This document shows, one piece after another, positions 1-6,118 of a DNA stretch of 21,695 bases (within the stretch, counting starts at the first letter, position 1; each line of letters opens with the position of its first letter). The stretch is from contig CAAFXL010000077.1 of assembly GCA_900767005.1 (NCBI GenBank), positions 1 through 21,695 on the forward strand, given 5' to 3'. The notes under the pieces were generated by a model that had not been told where the DNA came from, made no database searches, and saw nothing but the letters and a program-made list of their open reading frames with translations. A program made the translations under genes and the position numbers. This DNA is from an uncultured Ruminobacter sp. Lineage in GTDB: Bacteria > Pseudomonadota > Gammaproteobacteria > Enterobacterales > Succinivibrionaceae.

Positions 1-15
1 CAGGCTTAAGAATTA

Positions 16-92
16 GGAGTGGTAGTTCAGTTGGTTAGAATACCTGCCTGTCACGCAGGGGGTCGCGGGTTCGAGTCCCGTCCATTCCGCCA
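16..92 (+). tRNA. tRNA-Asp (anticodon GTC)
   Basis: A full cloverleaf can be read. The acceptor arm GGAGTGG (16-22) pairs with CCATTCC (82-88), with one G-T wobble. The anticodon stem CCTGC (43-47) pairs with GCAGG (55-59) around a 7-base loop whose middle triplet, GTC at 50-52, reads aspartate codons GAC/GAT. The T arm carries the usual GTTCGAGTC-type loop near 68-76. The discriminator base is G89 and the CCA end (90-92) is encoded in the genome. A strong intrinsic terminator follows within 20 bases, so this is the last or only gene of its transcript. Confidence 0.97.
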
Positions 93-105
93 CTTATAAT
101 TACAT

Positions 106-133
106 GGGCCTACCTTTCATGGTAGGCCTTTTT
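106..133 (+). terminator. Intrinsic terminator after tRNA-Asp
   Basis: GGCCTACC (107-114) pairs perfectly with GGTAGGCC (121-128) around a 6-base loop, followed at once by five T residues (129-133). It ends the tRNA transcript only 30 bases before the next start codon, so the downstream gene needs a promoter that overlaps this element or depends on read-through. Confidence 0.9.
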
Positions 134-162
134 CGTTTTGTATTTGTTATTGTGAGCTTTTT

Positions 163-1434
163 ATGAAGGATCAAACCATTGAAGTTATTGGTGGTTACGA
201 GACAGAAAAGACAACACATTCTGTTGTTCCACCTATTTATCAGACAGTAGCTTATGAATTTGATAATGCTGCACATGCTGCAGATTTATTTAATTTATCT
301 GTTCCAGGCAATATTTATTCTAGAATAATGAATCCAACAGCTGATGTTTTAGAAAAAAGGTTAGCTATGTTGGAAGGTGGTGTTAGTTGTTTAGTTACAG
401 CTTCTGGTCAGGCAGCTATTCAATATACAATTATGAATTTAGCTAAAGCTGGCGATAACATAGTTTCTGTTCCTCAGCTTTATGGTGGTACCTTTACCTT
501 ATTAACATCTTTATTCCCTGATTTTGGTGTAGAGGGAAGACTTGCAAAATCTGACAAACCTGAAGATATTGAAGATTTAATTGATGAAAATACCAAAGCA
601 GTTTATTGTGAATCAATTGGTAATCCTGCTGGTAATATCGTTGATATTGAAGCTTTAGCTCAAGTTGCTCATAAACACGGTGTTCCATTAGTTGTTGACA
701 ATACAATTGCTTCACCTGCTATTTGTAAGCCAATTTCTTTTGGTGCAGATATTGTTGTTCACTCTTTAACAAAATTCTGTGCAGGTCATGGTACAACACT
801 TGGTGGTGCAATTATTGATAGCGGTAATTTTCCATTTGAGAAATATCCAAAGAAGTTCCCTCAATTTTCAACTCCTGAAAAATCATATCATGGTGTTGTA
901 TATTTAGATTCTTTTGGTAAGAATGCGTTTATTGCTCGTGCAAGAACTGTTGCAATGAGAAATACAGGTGCTATTTTACCGGCTTTAAGTTGTTTCCTTG
1001 TATTAATGGGACTTGAAACTTTAACTTTAAGAGTAAATCAACATGTAAAGAATACTTTTGCTATTGCTGATTTTCTAATTAATCACCCAAAAGTTGCTTG
1101 GGTTAATTGCTCTAAGTTTAAAGATAATAAGTATTATGAATTAGCTCAAAAATATACCAAGGGTTCTCAAAGTGGTCTTTTAACCTTTGGATTAAAGGGT
1201 GGTCTTGAGGATGGTATAAAGTTTTATGATGCTCTTAAGTTATTTAAGCGTGTTGTTAATGTTGGTGATGCTCGTTCATGTTGTTGTCACCCTGCAAGTA
1301 CCACTCATCGTCAGTTAAATGAAGAACAGTTACAAAAAGCTGGAATTACTCCTGAACTAATTAGATTAACTATCGGTATAGAAGATACTGAAGATTTAAT
1401 TGCAGATCTTTCTCAAGCTTTAGATAAAGTATAA
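163..1434 (+). CDS. metY: O-acetylhomoserine sulfhydrylase (Cys/Met PLP enzyme)
   Basis: A 423-residue PLP enzyme of the Cys/Met metabolism family (fold type I). Family members of this type make homocysteine from O-acetylhomoserine and sulfide in the cytoplasm, a direct sulfhydrylation route to methionine. Visible landmarks are the IYSR motif at 51-54 (a phosphate-binding Tyr/Arg of the neighbouring subunit), Asp179 in VVDNT that should contact the PLP ring nitrogen, and the Schiff-base lysine Lys204 in HSLTKF. The C-terminal HPASTTHRQ substrate-carboxylate region starts at 376. The length fits MetY (about 420-430) better than MetB/MetC (about 380-400). Directly before HPAST are three cysteines in a row (373-375), where the family more often has hydrophobic residues. 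The ribosome-binding site is weak (GAG near 154). A cystathionine gamma-synthase-like activity cannot be excluded from sequence alone. Confidence 0.88.
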   Translation: MKDQTIEVIGGYETEKTTHSVVPPIYQTVAYEFDNAAHAADLFNLSVPGNIYSRIMNPTADVLEKRLAMLEGGVSCLVTASGQAAIQYTIMNLAKAGDNIVSVPQLYGGTFTLLTSLFPDFGVEGRLAKSDKPEDIEDLIDENTKAVYCESIGNPAGNIVDIEALAQVAHKHGVPLVVDNTIASPAICKPISFGADIVVHSLTKFCAGHGTTLGGAIIDSGNFPFEKYPKKFPQFSTPEKSYHGVVYLDSFGKNAFIARARTVAMRNTGAILPALSCFLVLMGLETLTLRVNQHVKNTFAIADFLINHPKVAWVNCSKFKDNKYYELAQKYTKGSQSGLLTFGLKGGLEDGIKFYDALKLFKRVVNVGDARSCCCHPASTTHRQLNEEQLQKAGITPELIRLTIGIEDTEDLIADLSQALDKV

Positions 1435-1442
1435 ACAAAAGC

Positions 1443-1467
1443 AAAGCAGCAGAAATGCTGCTTTTTT
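1443..1467. terminator. Bidirectional terminator between metY and the phosphatase
   Basis: AAAGCAGCA (1443-1451) pairs perfectly with TGCTGCTTT (1456-1464) around a GAAA tetraloop. It is followed by a T run (1462-1467) on the plus strand. The minus strand also reads into a T-rich tail (TTTGCTTTTGTTTA). It sits between two convergent genes and its plus-strand T run overlaps the stop codon of the minus-strand gene, so one compact hairpin probably serves both. Confidence 0.88.
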
Positions 1468-2056
1468 ATAATTCAACTATTTCACAATTACTAATAGTTA
1501 ATCCTCTTTTTTCTTCAAAAAATAATTTCATAATTTCTAAGTCTGATTTTTCCATGTTATTGTAAACAATTTTTGTGGCAGCAATAAATTGTCCATGTGT
1601 AAATATATAGATATTTTTATATGGAAGGGTTTTAATTTTTTCTAATGTATCTTTAATTCTGATAATGAATTCATGAAAAGATTCAGCATTATCACCATCT
1701 GAATAGAAAGGATCTAATTTTTCCCAATACTTTATTACTAATGGTCTTCTTTGTTCTGGAGTCGTATTAGTACAATTTTTATGGTTTAGATAGGTAAACT
1801 CATGAATGTTTTCCCATAATTCATGCTTTACATTAGGATATTTGTTTATAAGAGGTGCAGCTGTTTCAAGTGTTCTAACATATTTTGAGTAGCAAATATA
1901 ATCTGGAACTTCTTTAATTTTATTTAAAAGTTCATTTGCCTGAATTTTTCCTAGTTCTGTAAGACGATTATTTTGATGATTTTCCGTTCTTAAACCGACG
2001 TTACCCATAGATTGAGCGTGTCTAACTAAGAAAATTTTTTTGTTTAAATTAAGCAT
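1466..2056 (-). CDS. Histidine phosphatase family protein
   Basis: The product is a phosphoglycerate mutase-like member of the histidine phosphatase superfamily. The FLVRHAQS motif near the N-terminus supplies the phospho-accepting histidine, RTLETA carries the second conserved arginine, and IFTHGQF near the C-terminus carries the second catalytic histidine. The substrate cannot be told from sequence; the family includes mutases and phosphatases acting on sugar phosphates, phosphoproteins and nucleotides. I chose the ATG at 2056 (196 residues) because the RHA motif normally lies about ten residues from the start. A TATAAT sequence at 2082-2087 (read on the minus strand) also overlaps the alternative ATG at 2083. 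That longer start would add nine hydrophobic residues (205 in all). Neither start has a good Shine-Dalgarno sequence. It is the only minus-strand gene in the window. Confidence 0.82.
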   Translation of the reverse strand: MLNLNKKIFLVRHAQSMGNVGLRTENHQNNRLTELGKIQANELLNKIKEVPDYICYSKYVRTLETAAPLINKYPNVKHELWENIHEFTYLNHKNCTNTTPEQRRPLVIKYWEKLDPFYSDGDNAESFHEFIIRIKDTLEKIKTLPYKNIYIFTHGQFIAATKIVYNNMEKSDLEIMKLFFEEKRGLTISNCEIVEL

Positions 2057-2142
2057 AGTAAAGAGAAATTTAATAAAAAACATTATAATATGACTTTATT
2101 ATAAATTATTCATGCTAAATCATAAAAGAGTTTTATTAACTT
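2057..2142. promoter_or_regulatory. Divergent promoter region
   Basis: This 86-base AT-rich gap separates the minus-strand phosphatase from the plus-strand synthase and must hold both promoters. TATAAT can be read on the minus strand at 2082-2087 and on the plus strand at 2084-2089. TGCTAAAT at 2113-2120 looks like an extended -10 for the plus-strand gene, giving a leader of about 15 bases. No convincing -35 hexamer is visible for either direction. Confidence 0.35.
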
Positions 2143-3147
2143 ATGGATTATTTGACTATAGAACAACAATCTCATCATCTATTAAAGGTATCCAGAACTT
2201 TTGCTCTAACTATACCTGTTTTACCAAAGAAACTAGCTGATTGGGTTGGAAATGCTTATTTACTTTGTAGAATCGCGGATACTATTGAAGATGATCCAAA
2301 GCTTGATAATGAACTAAAGAAATCATATTTATTAAAATTTACAAAATCTCTTGAAAATAAAAATGATGATTATCATTGGTTGGAAGATTTATGTAATTTA
2401 ATATCTGATAGTGCAAAACCTGATGAGCTTGCCTTAATGAAAGATATTCCTTTAGTTTTAGGAAGATTTTTTTCTTATGGTGAAAATATTCAAGAAATAC
2501 TTAAGCATGGCGTAAGTATTATGTGTGAAGGAATGGCTCAGTTTGATAGATGGAAAAATATCAAGAATCTAGATAATGTTGATCATTATTGTTATAGTGT
2601 AGCAGGTGTAGTTGGTGAGATTTTAGTTAAATTATTTGCTGAATACTCAAGTATTATAAAGTCAAGATTAGATAAACTCTTACCTCTAAGCGTATGTTTT
2701 GGGGAAGCATTACAATTAACTAATATTTTAAAAGATTTTAAAGAAGATGCTTCAAGAGGCGTTTGTTGGTTACCTTTAAAATCAGATAGCAATTCAATCG
2801 ATAATGATATTAAGAAATATGTTGAAATTGCTTATGGACACGCTTTACAAGCTTTAGATTTTATTTTATTAATTCCAAGAAGAGAAAAAGGAATAAGACT
2901 ATTTTGCTTGTGGGCTAATGCAATGGCGGTATTAACCTTAAAAAATATTTATTTAAAATCAAACTTTAATACTGCTCAAGAAATTAAAATTTCTAGAAGT
3001 GATGTTAAAAAAGTTGTGATACAAACAAGATTTTTAGTATACTCTAATTTAGCTTTAAAGCTTTTATTTGAAAAATATGCTAATAAACAACTTAAAGCAA
3101 TATTAAGAGAACCTTCTGAATTAAGGAACAAAGTTACTCATTGGTAG
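2143..3147 (+). CDS. Squalene/phytoene synthase family protein
   Basis: A 334-residue trans-isoprenyl diphosphate synthase of the head-to-head type. Such enzymes condense two farnesyl (or geranylgeranyl) diphosphates to squalene, dehydrosqualene or phytoene. Two aspartate-rich Mg-diphosphate motifs are visible: D46-TIE-D50 in the N-terminal half and D198-FKE-D202 in the C-terminal half, the latter in an NILKDFKED...RGVCWLP block. YCYSVAGVVG at 149-158 matches the conserved Tyr/Gly region between them. The RGVCWLP wording is closer to squalene synthase than to typical bacterial phytoene synthase, but the product is not certain. There is no C-terminal membrane anchor. No isoprenoid, hopanoid or carotenoid gene lies beside it. 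The next gene, the DsbA-like one, begins 9 bases after the stop, so the two are probably co-transcribed. The start at 2143 places GAG about 13 bases upstream. Confidence 0.85.
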   Translation: MDYLTIEQQSHHLLKVSRTFALTIPVLPKKLADWVGNAYLLCRIADTIEDDPKLDNELKKSYLLKFTKSLENKNDDYHWLEDLCNLISDSAKPDELALMKDIPLVLGRFFSYGENIQEILKHGVSIMCEGMAQFDRWKNIKNLDNVDHYCYSVAGVVGEILVKLFAEYSSIIKSRLDKLLPLSVCFGEALQLTNILKDFKEDASRGVCWLPLKSDSNSIDNDIKKYVEIAYGHALQALDFILLIPRREKGIRLFCLWANAMAVLTLKNIYLKSNFNTAQEIKISRSDVKKVVIQTRFLVYSNLALKLLFEKYANKQLKAILREPSELRNKVTHW

Positions 3148-3156
3148 GGATGTATA

Positions 3157-3882
3157 ATGAAAGTTAAAAATATTTATAAAAATTTTGCAACAAAGTTTTT
3201 CTCTTATAGTCTTTTAAGTTTATGGGCGGTAAGTGCTTTTGCAACTGAAAATAATCAAGAAACTGTTACAATTTCTACACCTCAACAACTTATTGAAGAA
3301 TCAGCTAAGGTAAAAACAGAATTTCAGGAAAATGTTCATTACAAAGTTATTCCTGGTGCAGAGTTATCTCCTAAAAAGGAAGTTAGAGAATTCTTCTCAT
3401 TCTTCTGTGGTCATTGCTTCCAATTTTTACCAATTATTACCAGAATTGAACAAGCTTTACCTGAGGATGCTTATTTTGTTGGAAACCCTGTTCATTATTT
3501 AGGTGGCTCTATGGGTATGATGACTGTAAAGGCGTATGCTACTGCAGTATCTTTACAAATAGCAGAACCTTTTACTCAGTTATTAACTCATAAAATTTTT
3601 GAAGAAAATAAGATCCCTCAATCAGAAGATGATTTGATGAAGGTTTTTGAAGAATTGGGCATCCCAAATGAAAAATTTAAGGCTCAATTTAATTCATTCC
3701 CTGTAAATACTATGGCTACTCAATATACTCAATTAACTGCTGATAAAAAGATTTCTGGAGTTCCTTCAGTAGTTATTAATGGTAAATACTTAATTGTAGC
3801 AAGTTCTGTAAGTGGTGAACCAGAGTACTTTGCATTAGTACAGTATCTTTTATCAAAGGATAACGATAAATATAAAAAGTAA
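3157..3882 (+). CDS. dsbA: DsbA-like periplasmic thiol:disulfide oxidoreductase
   Basis: A 241-residue exported thioredoxin-fold protein that should introduce disulfide bonds into periplasmic proteins. The first 29 residues form a signal peptide (charged start, hydrophobic core, cleavage likely after SAFA). The redox centre is C84-GH-C87 inside FFSFFCGHCFQF, and the partner cis-proline is Pro203 in SGVPSVV. The inserted helical domain between them (about 115-195) and the overall length fit DsbA. The dipeptide between the cysteines is Gly-His instead of the Pro-His of E. coli DsbA; it matches protein disulfide isomerase and may shift the redox potential. TAGGGAT just before the ATG is a reasonable ribosome-binding site. 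It follows the synthase gene by 9 bases and ends at a strong terminator. In E. coli, dsbA also lies close to yihG, as it does here. Confidence 0.92.
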   Translation: MKVKNIYKNFATKFFSYSLLSLWAVSAFATENNQETVTISTPQQLIEESAKVKTEFQENVHYKVIPGAELSPKKEVREFFSFFCGHCFQFLPIITRIEQALPEDAYFVGNPVHYLGGSMGMMTVKAYATAVSLQIAEPFTQLLTHKIFEENKIPQSEDDLMKVFEELGIPNEKFKAQFNSFPVNTMATQYTQLTADKKISGVPSVVINGKYLIVASSVSGEPEYFALVQYLLSKDNDKYKK

Positions 3883-3892
3883 ATTTTATGAA

Positions 3893-3938
3893 AGAGTTTA
3901 ATTTAAGGTTTAATCCTAAATTAAACTCTATTTTTTTT
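3893..3938 (+). terminator. Strong intrinsic terminator after dsbA
   Basis: A perfect 13-bp stem (3893-3905 with 3917-3929) continues through one bulged A into two G-C pairs, with a short loop (3909-3914), and is followed by eight T residues (3931-3938). It ends the synthase-dsbA transcript. Confidence 0.92.
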
Positions 3939-3983
3939 AATTTTTAAATATTTTAATTTCATATAAAAACATAGAGATTTCTT

Positions 3984-4874
3984 ATGCTTAATTTTTTGCC
4001 GTCTTTTATTTTAATGATTATTAACGTTTTCATTATTTCTGCTGCAACAATATTTGTAAGTATTTTTTTAACTCTAATTGTTTTTATAAGAACATTATGT
4101 TTTAAGAAATTTAGACTTTTCTTTTCAAATTTATTAAGTTTTGTTTTTAAAGTTTGGCTTTATGGGGTTTCAATTTCAATTAATTTAACTAATAAGGTTG
4201 ATTGGAAAATATCTAAAGATTTTATTGGTTCTCATAAAAAATCTTATATTGTTGTAAGTAATCATGTTAGCTGGTTAGATACTTTAATTATTGTGTCAGT
4301 ATTACATAAAGAAATTCCTGTACCTAAGTTTTTTATGAAGAACTCTTTAAAGTATATCCCTTTTGCAGGACAAGCTTGTTGGGCTTTAGATATGCCTTTT
4401 TTAAAGAGATATAGTAGAGAATATTTATTAAAACATCCTGAAGCAAGAACTAAAGATATTGAAACCACAAAAAATAGTTGTAAAAAATTTAAAGGAATTC
4501 CTACAACTATGGTTAACTTTGTTGAAGGAACTAGATTTAATGAAGAAAAGAAAAATGCATCAAAATCTACTTATATAAATCTCCTACCTCCTAAAACAAT
4601 GAGTTTATCTTTAGCTATTGAGAGTTTAGGTGAAGATTTTGAAAACATTATAGATTTTACTCTTTATTATCCTGATAACATGCAACATGCTTTTAAAGAT
4701 ATGCTATTTGGAAGATTAAAAAGAGTTTTTATTGATGCTAAAGAGATAAAAATCGAACAAGATTTACGAGGAAATTACTTAGAAGATAAAGTTTATAAAA
4801 GACGTTTTACTTTATGGCTTAAAGATTTATGGTTAAAAAAAGATCAAACTATAGAGAATTTTAAGAAACAATAA
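3984..4874 (+). CDS. yihG: YihG-like 1-acyl-glycerophosphate acyltransferase
   Basis: A 296-residue membrane acyltransferase of the PlsC (LPLAT) family, which moves acyl chains onto lysophospholipids. The N-terminus has one long or two short hydrophobic segments (about 5-38). The catalytic HX4D motif is N93-H94-VSWL-D99, and the acceptor-phosphate motif is E181-GTR-184 in NFVEGTRF. Length, topology and the NHVSWLDT/VEGTR wording resemble the E. coli YihG branch more than the shorter PlsC. The proximity to dsbA repeats the E. coli arrangement and supports this call. It stands alone between the dsbA terminator and the ilvE leader. Its ribosome-binding site is weak (AGAG near 3972). Whether it serves normal phosphatidic acid synthesis or phospholipid remodelling is not decided by the sequence. 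Confidence 0.87.
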   Translation: MLNFLPSFILMIINVFIISAATIFVSIFLTLIVFIRTLCFKKFRLFFSNLLSFVFKVWLYGVSISINLTNKVDWKISKDFIGSHKKSYIVVSNHVSWLDTLIIVSVLHKEIPVPKFFMKNSLKYIPFAGQACWALDMPFLKRYSREYLLKHPEARTKDIETTKNSCKKFKGIPTTMVNFVEGTRFNEEKKNASKSTYINLLPPKTMSLSLAIESLGEDFENIIDFTLYYPDNMQHAFKDMLFGRLKRVFIDAKEIKIEQDLRGNYLEDKVYKRRFTLWLKDLWLKKDQTIENFKKQ

Positions 4875-5005
4875 CAGATAAAAGTCTATAAAATCCTTTA
4901 AATAAAGGAGCAATATTTATTACAGAACTCAAAAAAATATATTTTTTTATAAAAATATTCAACTAAAACTATGTATTGTATATTCGTTGTTGTAAAATAG
5001 TTTTG

Positions 5006-5046
5006 TGATAAAAGATTTGTTCTTGATTTTAAATTTATTGTAATAA
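5006..5046 (+). promoter_or_regulatory. Candidate ilvE promoter(s)
   Basis: Two arrangements are possible in the 203-base gap before ilvE. The first is an extended -10, TGATAAAAG at 5006-5014, with TTGTTG at 4987-4992 as -35 (16-base spacer). The second is TTGTTC at 5017-5022 with TAATAA at 5041-5046 (18-base spacer). Neither is close to consensus. The rest of the gap is AT-rich and holds an 18-base perfect A/T palindrome (4931-4948) and a weak 6-bp hairpin (4894-4909) after yihG; no attenuator-type terminator is visible. Confidence 0.3.
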
Positions 5047-5077
5047 CAAGTAGCAAAATAAAAAGTAGGAAAATAAA

Positions 5078-6013
5078 ATGGCTGTTCAAGCAAAAACAAA
5101 GTATATATGGTTTAATAGCGAAATGGTTCCTTGGGAAGACGCTAAAGTTCACGTGATGACTCACGCTCTTCATTATGGTACATCTGTATTTGAAGGTTTA
5201 AGAGCTTATGATACTCCAAATGGAACAGTGATTTTTAGATTAAAAGATCATATGCAACGTTTAATTAATTCAGGTCATATTTATCGAATTAATGTTCCTT
5301 ATTCTATTGATGAACTTTGTGAAGCTTGTTGTAAGGTTGTAAGAGAAAACGGTTTAAAATCTGGTTATATTAGACCTTTAGCATTTATTGGTGATGTAGG
5401 TTTAGGTGTAAAGCCACCAAAGGATGCTAAGATTGAAGTTATTATTGGTGTTGTGCCTTGGGGTGCTTACTTAGGTGAAGAAGGTATGAAGAAAGGCGTA
5501 ACAGTTGGTGTTTCTTCATGGAATAGACTTGCACCTAATACAATCCCTACTGGTGCAAAGGCTGGTGGTAATTATCTATCATCTTTATTAATTTCTAATG
5601 AAGCTAAGCAACATGGATACAATGAAGGTATTGCTCTAGATGTTCAAGGTTATTTAGCTGAAGGCTCTGGTGAAAACATCTTCTTAGTTAAGGATAATGT
5701 TCTATATACAGCACCTATTACTTGTAGCATTCTTCCTGGTATTACTCGTGATGTAGTTATGAAGTTAGCTGCTGAATTAGGTTTAACCGTTAGAGAAGAA
5801 AGAATTCCAAGAGAAGCTTTATACTTAGCAGATGAAATTTTTATGACTGGTTCTGCTGCTGAAATTACTCCAGTTCGTGAAGTAGACGGCTTTGTAGTTG
5901 GTAAGGGTGAAAGAGGTCCAATTACAGAAAAGATTCAAAATGCTTTCTTTGGTTTATTTAACGGAAAGACAGAAGATAAATGGGGTTGGTTATATCCAAT
6001 CGATAGATCTTAA
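5078..6013 (+). CDS. ilvE: Branched-chain-amino-acid aminotransferase
   Basis: A 311-residue fold type IV PLP aminotransferase that swaps the amino group between glutamate and the keto acids of valine, leucine and isoleucine, the last step of their synthesis. The whole protein follows E. coli IlvE (309 residues) closely. This includes the N-terminal YIWFN/WEDAKVHVM region, HYGTSVFEG at 32-40, PWGAYLG at 127-133, the PLP lysine Lys161 in IPTGAKAGGNYLSS, the EGSGEN motif, and a C-terminal FFGLFNGKTEDKWGWL segment. AGGA lies 8 bases before the ATG. It is the first of an ilvE-ilvD-ilvA run, the order of the E. coli ilvGMEDA operon but without acetolactate synthase genes upstream. A terminator-like hairpin separates it from ilvD. 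Confidence 0.97.
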   Translation: MAVQAKTKYIWFNSEMVPWEDAKVHVMTHALHYGTSVFEGLRAYDTPNGTVIFRLKDHMQRLINSGHIYRINVPYSIDELCEACCKVVRENGLKSGYIRPLAFIGDVGLGVKPPKDAKIEVIIGVVPWGAYLGEEGMKKGVTVGVSSWNRLAPNTIPTGAKAGGNYLSSLLISNEAKQHGYNEGIALDVQGYLAEGSGENIFLVKDNVLYTAPITCSILPGITRDVVMKLAAELGLTVREERIPREALYLADEIFMTGSAAEITPVREVDGFVVGKGERGPITEKIQNAFFGLFNGKTEDKWGWLYPIDRS

Positions 6014-6044
6014 TTTTTAAGAATTATTAAAAATTTTATTTTTT

Positions 6045-6083
6045 AAACCAAAAGCAAGTAATATCTTATAGCTTTTGGTTTTT
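6045..6083 (+). terminator. Intrinsic terminator between ilvE and ilvD
   Basis: An 11-bp perfect stem, AAACCAAAAGC (6045-6055) with GCTTTTGGTTT (6071-6081), has a 15-base loop and is followed by TTGTTT. It would end or reduce transcription after ilvE, so ilvD either depends on read-through or has its own promoter in 6082-6105. Confidence 0.8.
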
Positions 6084-6118
6084 GTTTAAATATTGATTAA
6101 TCCTTTTAGGAGTTTATT

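Noticed and set aside
134..162. SAM or methionine riboswitch before metY
   Set aside because: Only 29 bases separate the tRNA terminator from the start codon, too short for any known riboswitch.
4894..4909. Hairpin TCCTTT/AAAGGA after yihG as a terminator
   Set aside because: The stem is only 6 bp and no T run follows, so intrinsic termination is not supported.
4931..4948. Perfect 18-base palindrome made only of A and T before ilvE
   Set aside because: In such an AT-rich gap this can arise by chance; with no G-C pairs it would be a poor terminator or stem.
4898..5173. Minus-strand 91-codon open frame upstream of and into ilvE
   Set aside because: It overlaps the conserved ilvE N-terminus, has low-complexity hydrophobic content and no family features; it is a by-product of AT-rich sequence.
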